Assembly: GCA_965243145.1 (NCBI GenBank)
Contig: CBDEUB010000002.1
Span: forward strand, 124,001 to 188,000
Length of the DNA stretch: 64,000 nucleotides
Reading direction: 5' to 3'
From: CBDBLK01 sp965243145
GTDB lineage: Bacteria > Bdellovibrionota > Bacteriovoracia > Bacteriovoracales > Bacteriovoracaceae
Shown here piece after piece: positions 48,401-58,357 of the stretch. The position numbers were made by a program, and so were the translations under genes. Positions within the stretch are counted from its first letter, which is position 1. Every line of letters starts with the position of its first letter. A model generated the notes under the pieces. That model was not told the origin of the DNA, ran no database searches, and worked only from the letters and a program-made list of their open reading frames with translations.

Positions 48401-51400
48401 ATGAGTACTCGCAAACTGGCCTTTCTCTCCCTAGCTTTTATTTTCTTTGCCCTTTTGCTGCACGGCTGTTTTAAAAGCAAGAAAAAATCGAGTCCTGCTC
48501 CGGCGGCCTCGAATTCCAATCCCTGGGGCAATGCCGGCAGAGGAGGCATCCCCACTTCGGGGCCAGCGATTACCAACACGGTGAGGCGCTTGGCCTTCAA
48601 CGATGGCATGACCATCAGCTACGATGGCCAATCCAGCGATCCCGCCAATCAAGAGGTGTGCCGCCAGGAAGAGCACAACGGGCAAGAAATTCGAGTCTGC
48701 ATGGATTTGGAGAACGACCCCGGTGTCGGCGGTGGTGTTCAGGGAACCAACCCCCTCACTTCCGGCGGGAATCGGCCCCAAGTTTTTGTCGAGAAGGTTT
48801 TTGCCGATGTCCTGACCTGCTATGTAGACGGAGTTCGCCAATTCAACTGCAACACCGTCTTTGAAACCATCAGCAGCGAAGTGGGGGAGGACTTTAATTG
48901 CCAGGCCGATTTGGTCAACGGAGACAAGGCCCTGAGGTGCTCCGATGATTGGGCGATCGTGGTCAACGGCGACGAAGACGAACAGGAAAAGACTATCTGC
49001 CGGGTCAACTTGGCGGACGGTTCGGGCCGCTGTTTGAGTGCCCCTAAGATGGAAGATACCGACGATGACGGCGTGCCAGATACTGCCATTCCCGTGGAAG
49101 AATTGATCATGGAAATGCAAAAAACCACTTGGCCCGGGTACCGCAGTCCGGTTAATGCTCAATACCCCAACCCCGCTCAAATGCGTGCAGAAGCAATTTT
49201 AAGTCCAGCAGATTTTGCCGACGCTCCCGAGGAGGCCGAAATTTCCTTTGAAGTGACGACGGAGGATGTGAATGGCGATGGCACTATTCAAGACGACGAA
49301 GTGATCTGCCGGGTGGCCAACGATGGAATCTTGACCGCCGACGATGCCACTCTGGGAACCTGTAAAGTGGTGGTGACCATCGAGGCGGAGGGGTTTGTCG
49401 ACCGGGTCTTTAACTCCCAAATGGAAGTGGTGGCGGCCAACGACGCCACTTGGGGCGGATACAACATCAGCAACAATTTTTATCCGGGAGAGGGTTCCGC
49501 GCTCGCGGCCCTCGATGCGCCCAGCGATGGTAGCTTGAGTTCTCCACGGTATGGATACACTTCCCTGACTAGAGGGATTTGTACGGTGAATCCGACTACT
49601 GGTGCCCTCACCGCCGTTTCGGCCGGGGCCTGTCGGGTGCAACTGGATGTTTCCGCCGACGGTTTTATTGACATGAGAATTGTGGAAACCGCCACCGTCA
49701 ATGGACTGGGCACTTTTACCTCGATCTCCTGGGGCAACTGGGGCACATTGACCGACTCTCAAACGGTGGCCGATACGGTGGATTTTACTGGGGGCAATGC
49801 CGGCGACCTTCCCGTCGCCGACCCCGCCAATGATGTAGACGGCACCTCCGTCGATATTGAAATTCGAGCGACTTCAGATGGCTGTTATTACAGCAGCGGT
49901 AATATACTCTCCTTTGCGGACGCCACGCCCTGCGTGGTGTCCGTTACCGCGTCGGGGCGGGGGTATGCCGATTCTTCCGCGGACTTTACCGTGACTCCGA
50001 CACTGGGAAGCCAAACCGTCGATCAGCAGTTGCAATACCAGGGCGATTTGCGTCCCGGGGGAGAACTCGCCGTCTACGCCATCCCTACCAGTTCTGCCGG
50101 TTTTGTCACCATTACTTATGCGGTTACGGCCCAGACCGACGGCAGCGATCCCAAGTCCGATGTGTGCACGGTGGATGCCGCCTCCGGTACGGTGAGTGCT
50201 GGAAGTGCGGCGGCGGCCAATGACCAATGTGAAGTTACCGCCACTTTAAGTGTCAGCGGTTACGCCGATGTCACTTCGCAGGCGACCGTCATCGTGGCGG
50301 GTACCGCCTTGGCCCCGCAAAATGCCCCCTCCGGCTGGAATGAACCCTACGGGGCCTCGCCAACCGTGGCGGTGGGCCGGCCGTCGAGTGCTCCTAGCGG
50401 TGTCCCTTCAGGAACCGGGGCCTTGGACTATCGGGTGCAAGCGGGCAGCACCGGATGCAGCGTCGATCACTCCAGTGGAGTCGTCACCGGAGTCAACACC
50501 GTCGGTGGCTGTATTATCGAGGCCCTCTTTATGGGGGATGACGACACCCTCGCCTCTCCCTATTCCGTGGTGGCCGAAATCAGCATTACCATAGGAGATC
50601 AACCGGATCCCATGGGTGCAGATATTTACGCCGATGCCAACGGTTGTACTGATCGCGATGAAGTGCGCTTGGGGGCGACGACAAGTGGCCCCTGTGGCCC
50701 CCTTCCCAACACTATGGGAATGGCCGGAGAAGTGGAATTACACGCTTGGGATGATGCCGATCCCGACAGTGGTGCTGCCGCCACCGCCTGTAGAGTGAAT
50801 AGCGAGGGCGCAGTCACCGGACTGGAGGTGGGCGGTGACTGTTTTATCCACGCCCGCTTTGCGGCAGTGGCCAACCGTTTTAATGAATCTGACTGGGTGA
50901 ATATTTCCGGCAACAGTGGCATCAGCATTGTCAACGGAGAAATGGCGGAGATCACTTGGGAACCCTCGCAAGAAAATGCCGTTGTCGGGGAGGAGGTCAC
51001 TCTCGATCCGGTGGTTTTGGGAAGTCACCCCAGCGCTCAAGGTGCGCAAGTCGCCTACTCCATTGAAGGCAGTCAAGATTGTACAATTACCAGTGGGCGC
51101 ACCGTGGAGTTTTCCTCCTATAATGCTGCGGGAACTTGTACCGTTACAGCGACCATCACTAAAGACGATTATGAGAACAAAATTCTCACCCACGACATTG
51201 CCGTCACTACCAGATCGGGATCGGCCATGCTGATCACCTGGGCGGGATACGATCCCGGCACTATCACCTATGGAGATGCCGCTCCGGCCTCGGGACAGGT
51301 GACCACAGACCCCAGCAATAGCGATTTGGCCTATGCAAGCGGTGATACCAGCATTTGCACGGTGGCCAATGATGGAGTGCTCTCCATCCTCGCCGGCGGA

Positions 51401-54400
51401 GAGTGCGCAATCACTTTGACCGCCACCCAGGACGATGATTCCAGCAATAGCGCCACCCGCACCGCCGTGGTGATGATAAATAAGGTGGCCCAAGCGGCCT
51501 TGGCGGCCAGTGACCTCTATGCCGCTGATACCATGCGAGTGGGCGGCACTCTTGATCTTACCGGCACCGTCAGTGCCGCCGGGGTGGGAGATTTTGAATT
51601 GCGCTCCACCACCGAGGGCGTTTGTAGTGTGGCCGAGTCGGGATTTAACCGCGGGCGCATCACCGCCATCGCCGGGGGAATCTGCCACATCCAAATGCGC
51701 TGGGGTGGCAATGCTCAAACCGCTCCCTCTAATTGGGCCTCAGTCACTGGAACCACTGGCATTACTGTCCAGGCCTCGGATCAAGCGGCCCCTGCCGCCT
51801 GGGACGAACCTTACGGTTATGGCCCGACCATCTTTGCGGGGGCGGCCATTTCACTGGTTGCCAATCAAGTGCCGGCATCACGGTCGGGTAGTGGTGGATA
51901 CGAATATGGCATCAAGTCCGGCGCGGAACACTGTATGGCCATGCCCAATAATGGCATGGTAGTGGGTGAGTCCGCTGGCCGCTGTGTGATTCAGGTTCGC
52001 TACCGGGGCAATGCCAACTATAACCCCTCCCCCTGGGTGGAATTGGCCACCATCGGAGTGTTGCCGAGACGGGCCTTAACCTTTAACTCAGTCCCCACCT
52101 TGGCCTATACTGGCGATTTACATGTGGGTGACACCTCCAAACTTTCCCCTTCGGGACTTCCCAGCACGGACGGCAGTTCTCCCCCGGTCAATATTGTTTG
52201 GCAATATATGGTTCAAGGTTTGCGAGGCACAGCACCCACGGATGGCATTTGTGAACTGGCCGATCCAGAACCTCTGCACGATGGTGATGGCGATGACCAG
52301 ACTCCCCGTGTAGTCAATCCCGAACACGGCAAAATTCAAGTGGGTGCTTCCGCCCAGGCCGACGACATTTGCCGGGTGCAAGCGGTGGCCCTGGCGATTA
52401 TGGGAGGGGCCATGGTTCCCTCCTACCTTACCTACACTCAAGTCGCAGCGGTGGAGAAAACCGTGCTGGCGGGCAGCACCTTTTCTTCCTTGACCTGGAA
52501 TCAATGGGCCACAAATACCCAAGGGGCGGCCCCTTCGGGCACAGTGGATTTCTCTAGCAAAATGCCCACTTCTTCTCCCGCCGCCGATAACTACGAGATC
52601 GCAGTGGCATCGGGAGGTTGTAGCTGGAATTCCGGTAGCGAGGAACTCACTTACCGATCTGATGTCGGCGATTGCGAGATTACGGTCACCGCTAAAAAGT
52701 CGGGATACGCAGACAAAACGGAAAGATTTAGAGTTGCCGTGGCCAATATCTTGTCTAGCATTGTTGATCCCATTTATCCGAGCACTTTTCAGGTCGGAGG
52801 TGGCGCGATCACTCCCTCGACATCCGCTTCTGCATCTTTAGTCGGCGGAGGAAACGCAGCAATCGCTTACTCTGCCCAAGGAGTGCGCGGAAGTACGGAT
52901 ACGGAAAATATTTGTTCGGCCACAAATACTGCTACCGGACAGATCACTCTGGGCAGCGATGCCCGGGCCAACGACATTTGCCGGGTGACTGCCACTTACT
53001 CGGGAGCGGATCACCACACAGTCACCAGAACAGTGAATGTGAGAGTCAATGCCGGAACCGGCACCATCGCACGGGGAAATATCCCCAATTCTGGAACCGT
53101 GGGAGCGGCGGGCATAGATTTGGATAACGCTGCAAACGGGCCTACGGCAAGTCCCTCTGCCGGTGTCACATTCGACTTCACCTATGTGTCCGGTAGCTGT
53201 AGCTTGGCCGCAGACCACACTCTGACTTTTGTCGGGGGAACCACCGATTGCGTGATTCGAGTGAGCGCCAACAAGGATCACTACACCTATGCGCCGTTAG
53301 ATGTCACCATCACCGTCAACGCCGGAACCCAGTCCGTTTCGGGAACGCTCTCTTATCCCAATACTTTTAGAATCGGTGGTACGGCGGTATCGGCATCGGC
53401 AAAACCTACCTCCGCAGGTGCCACCATTAAGTACGCTGTTACCAGAGAAGATGCCAGCGATGGAACGGATCAAGGCGCAGAAGATGTTTGTACGGTCGAT
53501 GAAGACAGTGGTGATGTGAGTATCGGTGATGACCCTACGATAGGCGACCAATGCGACATCACCGTGACTATCGCCCGGGACGGATACGCTTCTGTAACCC
53601 AGAGTGCCACTCTGGATGTTCTGGCGGGAACTCAATCCATTATCGGAGACCTGACTTACACCGCTACTTTGCGGATAGGTGGCAACCCCGTCTCTCCTGC
53701 AACGAGAGCGAGTGCGGCCAGTTCCACTTCCGTTACTTACGCGGTTGAGGAGACGGATAGCAGTAATGTCGCCCAAACGGACGGAGAAGTCTGTAGCGTT
53801 GATGGCACTGGTGTGGTCAGTATTGGAAGTTCTCCTTCAAGCGGCGACAAGTGTATTGTCACCGTAACCATTTCCCGTACGGGATACGCCGACCTTACCG
53901 ATGTGGCCACACTGATTGTGGCCGCCGCCCTTCAGGCCCAGACATTGACGGCCCCAGTTTACTCCGAAAATACCAACTTGTTTGATGGTACCGGCAACCG
54001 TGTTTGGGTAGTGTCTGGCGGTACATCCGATCAAACTGATACGACCATCAGTTATACAGTTCAAGGCAAGCGCGGAGGTACGGCCAACACCAATGATGGA
54101 ACTGACCAGTCCGGTGTTTGTTCAAGTAGTTCGGGCAGTCTCTATGGCTCTACTCGTCAAATCATTACCGTGGGTGCAGATGCCCAGACCAATGACAAAT
54201 GTGTCGTTACCATGACGGCCAGTGCGACAGCGACTCATGCAGAGGACAGTGTGGAAGTCATTCTCACCGTTCAGGCACCGATTGCCTTTTCTGCTCTCAA
54301 GACCAGAATCTTTGATAAGGACGAAGCTGGTAAGAGATATGGTTGTACTTTTTGCCATGGTGCTACAGGTACTAGTGGAAAATTTTTGGAAACTCAGGCG

Positions 54401-54589
54401 GCGATGACTGCTCGGGAAGGAACTACCAGCGGTTTTCTTCACGCCAGTGACCCTGGATCGTCAAGACTTTTTGGCAGAGTTAATGCTGAAACCATGCCTG
54501 TTGATTACGACGGAAACACTAAGACAGTTTTGAGCGATGTGGATAAAGAATATGTCGCCGCCTACATTCGCGGAGGCGACCGATCGTAG
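48401..54589 (+). CDS. Giant Ig-like-repeat lipoprotein ending in a cytochrome c domain
   Basis: A 2062-residue protein from ATG 48401 (AAGGATGG upstream). Lipobox LHGC. Over a dozen ~100-residue beta repeats follow (type SVSGTLSYPNTFRIGGTAVS, then YAVTREDA, VCTVDEDSGDVSIGD, CDITVTIARDGYASVTQSAT), each with a cysteine pair. The C-terminal ~85 residues contain a haem c site CTFCH (Cys1982, Cys1985, His1986) and a candidate distal ligand Met2032 in AETMP. The protein would need the Sec pathway, lipidation and cytochrome c maturation. A surface redox or sensing role is possible; the repeats suggest a long stalk. Confidence 0.75.
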   Translation: MSTRKLAFLSLAFIFFALLLHGCFKSKKKSSPAPAASNSNPWGNAGRGGIPTSGPAITNTVRRLAFNDGMTISYDGQSSDPANQEVCRQEEHNGQEIRVCMDLENDPGVGGGVQGTNPLTSGGNRPQVFVEKVFADVLTCYVDGVRQFNCNTVFETISSEVGEDFNCQADLVNGDKALRCSDDWAIVVNGDEDEQEKTICRVNLADGSGRCLSAPKMEDTDDDGVPDTAIPVEELIMEMQKTTWPGYRSPVNAQYPNPAQMRAEAILSPADFADAPEEAEISFEVTTEDVNGDGTIQDDEVICRVANDGILTADDATLGTCKVVVTIEAEGFVDRVFNSQMEVVAANDATWGGYNISNNFYPGEGSALAALDAPSDGSLSSPRYGYTSLTRGICTVNPTTGALTAVSAGACRVQLDVSADGFIDMRIVETATVNGLGTFTSISWGNWGTLTDSQTVADTVDFTGGNAGDLPVADPANDVDGTSVDIEIRATSDGCYYSSGNILSFADATPCVVSVTASGRGYADSSADFTVTPTLGSQTVDQQLQYQGDLRPGGELAVYAIPTSSAGFVTITYAVTAQTDGSDPKSDVCTVDAASGTVSAGSAAAANDQCEVTATLSVSGYADVTSQATVIVAGTALAPQNAPSGWNEPYGASPTVAVGRPSSAPSGVPSGTGALDYRVQAGSTGCSVDHSSGVVTGVNTVGGCIIEALFMGDDDTLASPYSVVAEISITIGDQPDPMGADIYADANGCTDRDEVRLGATTSGPCGPLPNTMGMAGEVELHAWDDADPDSGAAATACRVNSEGAVTGLEVGGDCFIHARFAAVANRFNESDWVNISGNSGISIVNGEMAEITWEPSQENAVVGEEVTLDPVVLGSHPSAQGAQVAYSIEGSQDCTITSGRTVEFSSYNAAGTCTVTATITKDDYENKILTHDIAVTTRSGSAMLITWAGYDPGTITYGDAAPASGQVTTDPSNSDLAYASGDTSICTVANDGVLSILAGGECAITLTATQDDDSSNSATRTAVVMINKVAQAALAASDLYAADTMRVGGTLDLTGTVSAAGVGDFELRSTTEGVCSVAESGFNRGRITAIAGGICHIQMRWGGNAQTAPSNWASVTGTTGITVQASDQAAPAAWDEPYGYGPTIFAGAAISLVANQVPASRSGSGGYEYGIKSGAEHCMAMPNNGMVVGESAGRCVIQVRYRGNANYNPSPWVELATIGVLPRRALTFNSVPTLAYTGDLHVGDTSKLSPSGLPSTDGSSPPVNIVWQYMVQGLRGTAPTDGICELADPEPLHDGDGDDQTPRVVNPEHGKIQVGASAQADDICRVQAVALAIMGGAMVPSYLTYTQVAAVEKTVLAGSTFSSLTWNQWATNTQGAAPSGTVDFSSKMPTSSPAADNYEIAVASGGCSWNSGSEELTYRSDVGDCEITVTAKKSGYADKTERFRVAVANILSSIVDPIYPSTFQVGGGAITPSTSASASLVGGGNAAIAYSAQGVRGSTDTENICSATNTATGQITLGSDARANDICRVTATYSGADHHTVTRTVNVRVNAGTGTIARGNIPNSGTVGAAGIDLDNAANGPTASPSAGVTFDFTYVSGSCSLAADHTLTFVGGTTDCVIRVSANKDHYTYAPLDVTITVNAGTQSVSGTLSYPNTFRIGGTAVSASAKPTSAGATIKYAVTREDASDGTDQGAEDVCTVDEDSGDVSIGDDPTIGDQCDITVTIARDGYASVTQSATLDVLAGTQSIIGDLTYTATLRIGGNPVSPATRASAASSTSVTYAVEETDSSNVAQTDGEVCSVDGTGVVSIGSSPSSGDKCIVTVTISRTGYADLTDVATLIVAAALQAQTLTAPVYSENTNLFDGTGNRVWVVSGGTSDQTDTTISYTVQGKRGGTANTNDGTDQSGVCSSSSGSLYGSTRQIITVGADAQTNDKCVVTMTASATATHAEDSVEVILTVQAPIAFSALKTRIFDKDEAGKRYGCTFCHGATGTSGKFLETQAAMTAREGTTSGFLHASDPGSSRLFGRVNAETMPVDYDGNTKTVLSDVDKEYVAAYIRGGDRS

Positions 54590-54634
54590 ATAAAATTCTC
54601 AGGCCCATACCCGTCTGTCCAGGCAAAATATAAT

Positions 54635-54662
54635 AAACCACCCCCGCAATGGGGGTGGTTTT
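54635..54662 (+). terminator. Terminator/leader hairpin, first copy
   Basis: AAACCACCCCC, loop GCAAT, GGGGGTGGTTTT, then GTT. It closes the giant gene and also forms the first of three hairpin leaders (others at 54896-54915 and 55168-55190), each followed closely by a ribosome site and a small paralogous gene. Confidence 0.8.
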
Positions 54663-54679
54663 GTTGAAGGAGGGAAAAG

Positions 54680-54886
54680 ATGAGCGATGATAACATGGAA
54701 TTTTCACACAATGAACAAGAAAACTCTGTAGAAATTACTTCACCCAAAGCAATTAAATCTCAAGTAGCTTTGGCATCAGTAGCAGATTGGCCTAAAGAGC
54801 AAAAGATTTCCTTTCAAAATGTAAGAACTGATGTTGAAGAATGGATAGGGCCAAAGGAAAATTGGATAATATATTATACAAAATGA
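54680..54886 (+). CDS. Small acidic protein, paralogue copy 1
   Basis: A 68-residue protein from ATG 54680 (GAAGGAGGGAAAAG upstream). ENSVEITSPKAIKSQVALAS, VADWPKEQKISFQ and ENWIIYYTK. No family recognised. It is repeated exactly in the next gene, and related to the C-terminal half of the third. Cytosolic. Small tandem paralogues of this kind are often immunity genes, but there is no toxin evidence here. Confidence 0.6.
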   Translation: MSDDNMEFSHNEQENSVEITSPKAIKSQVALASVADWPKEQKISFQNVRTDVEEWIGPKENWIIYYTK

Positions 54887-54951
54887 GGCCACTCTACCCC
54901 CGCAATGGGGGTGGTTTTGTTAGAGGAAGGAAAAGATGAGCGATGATAACG

Positions 54952-55158
54952 ATGAGCGATGATAACATGGAATTTTCACACAATGAACAAGAAAACTCTG
55001 TAGAAATTACTTCACCCAAAGCAATTAAATCTCAAGTAGCTTTGGCATCAGTAGCAGATTGGCCTAAAGAGCAAAAGATTTCCTTTCAAAATGTAAGAAC
55101 TGATGTTGAAGAATGGATAGGGCCAAAGGAAAATTGGATAATATATTATACAAAATGA
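54952..55158 (+). CDS. Small acidic protein, identical copy 2 (start disturbed)
   Basis: The 68-residue product is identical to that of the gene at 54680. A 16-bp tandem duplication (54934-54949 and 54950-54965, GATGAGCGATGATAAC) places the ATG with the good ribosome site at 54935 out of frame; it ends after eight codons. The in-frame ATG at 54952 is 17 bp further on. Expression of this copy is probably reduced or depends on re-initiation. Confidence 0.6.
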   Translation: MSDDNMEFSHNEQENSVEITSPKAIKSQVALASVADWPKEQKISFQNVRTDVEEWIGPKENWIIYYTK

Positions 55159-55213
55159 GGCCACTCTACCCCCGCAATGGGGGTGGTTTTTGTAGAGGAG
55201 AATAAAGCAAAAG

Positions 55214-55615
55214 ATGAGCGATATGAATATTATAATTATTCCAGAAGGTAATTTTGTGATAATTATTTCAGAAAAAGAAATAAAACAAAAAGATGCATTT
55301 AGCTATTTAATAAAACAAGATATACCGGAAGACATTGAAATTTTTTCTAATTATGAAAAAAATAGTAACTTAAAAAAAGAGTGGCATTTTTATTTTTATG
55401 GTAAAAATACAAAATTTTCACTGGATAAAGAGGGTGATGAAAATTTTGTAGAAATTACTTCATTAATAGATATTACTTTTCAAATGGCATTGATATTGGC
55501 AGATGATTATTTAAAGAAACAAAATATTTCTGTTCAATCTATGGGAACAGAATGTTTTACAGAAGGAGAAATGCAAAAGAAAAACTGGATAGTATATTAT
55601 AAGAATAAAGAGTGA
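55214..55615 (+). CDS. Larger paralogue of the small acidic proteins
   Basis: A 133-residue protein from ATG 55214 (GAGGAGAATAAAGC upstream). The second half (ENFVEITSLIDITFQMALIL, then KKNWIVYYKN) aligns with the 68-residue proteins; the first half (MNIIIIPEGNFVIIISEKEI onward) is extra, so copies 1 and 2 may be shortened derivatives. Very AT-rich with almost no GGCC, unlike the core genes. Function unknown. Confidence 0.6.
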   Translation: MSDMNIIIIPEGNFVIIISEKEIKQKDAFSYLIKQDIPEDIEIFSNYEKNSNLKKEWHFYFYGKNTKFSLDKEGDENFVEITSLIDITFQMALILADDYLKKQNISVQSMGTECFTEGEMQKKNWIVYYKNKE

Positions 55616-55631
55616 TCGAGGAAAGAAGGAT

Positions 55632-56504
55632 ATTAATTTTACTGTTTTTGTAGATGAATTTGGTGATGAGATTTTGAAAAAGAATCCTTCTTCTTATTTT
55701 GGGGCAGGGTGCTTTGTTTGTCGTGATCAAGATATTGATTTTCTCAATGAAAAATTAAATAAACAGATACCTCAAAAAATTCACCTTCGGAAAATTAAGA
55801 CAAAAGAAGACCTTCAAAATATGGTCGAAAAAGTTTCTTCTTTTTTAGATAATTGTGGGAAAAGTATTTGTGCTGGTGGATTTGTTTTTTCTAAACCAGA
55901 ATTGTTTCAATTTACTGATGAATATACTCTTAAAAAATCTTTGGAATTGGGATTGACGGGTAAAAAAATGGAAAACTGGGGACTGTTTAGCACGATAGGG
56001 CAAATACCAAAAATAGTTTCAATAAGCCTTGCTCCAAAATATACAGATTATCAAAGGCTTAAAATAAAATTTATATTTGAAGAATGGGGTAATCACGAAG
56101 ATTTTCAAAAAAGAATTCAAAGTATGAAATCCACGATAATAGAAGGCATAAAAACTTTTTTTAGAAGTGTTGAAAATCATTCCCATTTAATAGAATATAA
56201 AATCCCAGAAATTAAAATAGAGATTTTTTCTTGTCAATCTAAAAAAAATATTGAACTGGCGCAACTTGCCGATGTGTTTGCTCATGTCAGTAAAAAAATA
56301 TTTCATTCGAATAACTCTTTTTCAAGAGGGTTGCACAATTCGCTAATAAGTCATTTTAATTTGTTTGATCTTTTCCCAAACAAAAAAGACATAATTGAAA
56401 AAGGTATATTTGATTTGCATAAAGGCATAACGAAAGATGGTGTTATGAGAGAGATTGATGCAGATTTTTTCATGCTTGGAAATAATCAAACAAGAAGCAA
56501 TTGA
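55632..56504 (+). CDS. DUF3800-like protein without a normal start
   Basis: About 290 residues. FTVFVDEFGDE followed by FGAGCFVC is the N-terminal DUF3800 motif (..DESGD...GG..). It lies upstream of the first usual start in frame (TTG 55674), so I place the start at ATT 55632, 2-8 bases behind GAGGAAAGAAGG; this is uncertain. Towards the C-terminus are IPEIKIEIFSCQSKKNIELA and QLADVFAHVSKKIF, as in other DUF3800 proteins (..QlAD..a..). The function is not established; such genes are frequent on mobile and defence islands. Confidence 0.55.
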   Translation: MNFTVFVDEFGDEILKKNPSSYFGAGCFVCRDQDIDFLNEKLNKQIPQKIHLRKIKTKEDLQNMVEKVSSFLDNCGKSICAGGFVFSKPELFQFTDEYTLKKSLELGLTGKKMENWGLFSTIGQIPKIVSISLAPKYTDYQRLKIKFIFEEWGNHEDFQKRIQSMKSTIIEGIKTFFRSVENHSHLIEYKIPEIKIEIFSCQSKKNIELAQLADVFAHVSKKIFHSNNSFSRGLHNSLISHFNLFDLFPNKKDIIEKGIFDLHKGITKDGVMREIDADFFMLGNNQTRSN

Positions 56505-56550
56505 GAGGGTTGGGTTTTCCCTTTGATCTCGGTCGTGCCAAGCCCCTTCG

Positions 56551-56672
56551 CAACGGGTATAATGAAAAGACGGCAAGTGCCGGCGAGATGTTCAAGAGGG
56601 GATAATGGCCAGTTGGTTTTTTATCCACGCAATGGGCACAAGCTGGCCCTGCAATAAGGGGTGTTTTTTCGT
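56551..56672 (+). repeat. Spacer repeat R-a
   Basis: Contains AAGACGGCAAGTGCCGGCGA and TTTTTTATCCACGCAATGGG, the core and tail of a repeat family found between all genes from here to the window end. It lies before the HEPN-like gene. Confidence 0.6.
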
Positions 56673-56684
56673 GGGGATAAAAGC

Positions 56685-57672
56685 ATGAGTAATTATAAAA
56701 ATAGTACAAAAAATGAAGCGGAATGTTTAAGAAATACTTATTCTGTAACAGAAATTATTTTTAATGAAGTTTCTTATTTTTTTACGCTTTTCGATGCAGT
56801 ATTTTTTTTCAAAATGGAAAAGCGATTCTGCAAAAAATTACTATAGTAGCCTTTTGTTTAGATTAAGAAAATCTTTTCTATGTGTAAAAAATACTTTTAA
56901 ATCATGGCCTCCAAATAAGTTATTGAGTCCAATAGAAGATAAAGATAAAGAAAAAATAACAGAAATGTGTATTTATTTAGATGCGTTCATAATAAATTGT
57001 TATGCAATTTGTGATAATATTGCGCATATTTGGAACGAAGAAGTATTAAATATCAAAGAAAAAGAAAAATTTGAAAACAAATTTAATATAGGGATTATTG
57101 GTGATAGGACTAAAGAATTTAGAGAAACCTTACCCAAAGAATTTTTTAAAATTTTAGAAGAGTTTAAAGAATTTTTAAACTTGTTAAAAAGATTTAGAAA
57201 TGCGTTATCACATAGAGATAGCCCTCAAGTAGAAGAAAATGATACCTATTTATTAAAACTTAGGTATTCAGGATGGGACGATGAATCTTTAAAATTTATG
57301 TTGGGAGAATATAGAGTTGCATATTTTAGTGAAATATTAAAGTTATCAAAGAACAAAAAAAACAACGATTTCAATGAAGAGTATAAAAAAATAAATAAAA
57401 AATATCGCAAAGAGTTTCAAGTAAGGCCTATATTAAATTTTTATTCCACAGAAGAAATTACAAAGACCAATCGTTTTAGAAACTCCAAAGGGCATGAATA
57501 TGTTCATAGTTATATGTTGGAAACATTTGAAGGGATAATTTTTATATCGTCCATCTTTTTTAAAGAATTAATACCATATTTAGATATGTCTAAAGATAAT
57601 AAAAAAATGCTAAAAGAATCATGCCAATTGATGAGGTCAAAAATAAGTAAAATGAAAAAAGAAATTAATTGA
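56685..57672 (+). CDS. HEPN-like protein, possibly frameshifted in a T8 run
   Basis: The uninterrupted frame runs from 56764 (or ATG 56797) to 57672, ~300 residues. A second frame opens at ATG 56685 (MSNYKNSTKNEAECLRNTYS) and passes into the first if one T is removed from the T8 run at 56812-56819, giving ~328 residues. The RNALSH motif (R-x4-H) with flanking helices marks a HEPN-type RNase fold. Lys-rich and AT-rich. Possible defence or TA RNase; its small neighbour at 57672 overlaps its stop (TGATG). Confidence 0.55.
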
Positions 57673-57989
57673 TGAATGGAAAGAAAGTGAATTTAAAAAA
57701 AGAATTTGAAATTTTGGATGGTACATTATTGGAAAGTGGAGAAGAGTGGATATTTAAAACTGAAAGTGGAGATTGCTTTAATATAAATTTTGACTTCGAT
57801 AGAGAAGCTGAAACAGTTACTGTTAAGTTAGATAAACCGATAATAGAGCATTTTGCCTATGAATTGGCTCAAAAATATATGGATAAAAAACAATTATTGA
57901 CGGCAGCGGAAGTTGATTTGGAAACATTCACAGAACCCATGGACAAAAAACGCTGGGATTTTTTTGTAACTCCTTTTAAAAAATTTTAG
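57672..57989 (+). CDS. Small acidic protein next to the HEPN gene
   Basis: A 105-residue protein from ATG 57672, sharing bases with the preceding stop. Acidic and beta-rich (FEILDGTLLESGEEWIFKTE, DFDREAETVTVKLDKP). No family recognised. The tight coupling suggests a partner or antitoxin of the HEPN protein. Confidence 0.5.
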   Translation: MNGKKVNLKKEFEILDGTLLESGEEWIFKTESGDCFNINFDFDREAETVTVKLDKPIIEHFAYELAQKYMDKKQLLTAAEVDLETFTEPMDKKRWDFFVTPFKKF

Positions 57990-58015
57990 AGAGAAGGAAG
58001 AATGGCGGAAATGCG

Positions 58016-58200
58016 AGAGTGGGGTCGGATTGTGGGCATTACCTCAATCCTTCCCAAGAGTGAGTTTTGCGGAGTGAGTGCCTGAAAAACAGGGAGTGCC
58101 GGCGAGACGGCCGGGAGGGGACAAGGGCAGTTTGATTTTTTATTCCTTGTTCTGCAATGGGGTAGTTCTTTCTGGGGGGAAATTTTTTAAAAGGCGAAAT
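58016..58200 (+). repeat. Spacer repeat R-b in a 368-bp gene-free stretch
   Basis: The stretch 57990-58357 has no gene. It holds the repeat core AGGGAGTGCCGGCGAGACGG (58101-58120), whose CCGGC/GCCGG arms form a small hairpin, and a tail TGCAATGGGGTAGTT. The rest, 58200-58357, is AT-rich leader of the DUF262 gene. Confidence 0.65.
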
Positions 58201-58357
58201 TTCCGCATTTTAAACAAAATATATTTTTTATTTAAGACTCGTTGAGTCGTGAGATAATTATTGAAAATAAGACTGGAATAGGGTACTTAGTCTTAGGTGA
58301 TACGGTGGGGTTGATTTTACCTTTTTGTGAAGGATTATTAAAACAAGGCAAAATTTT

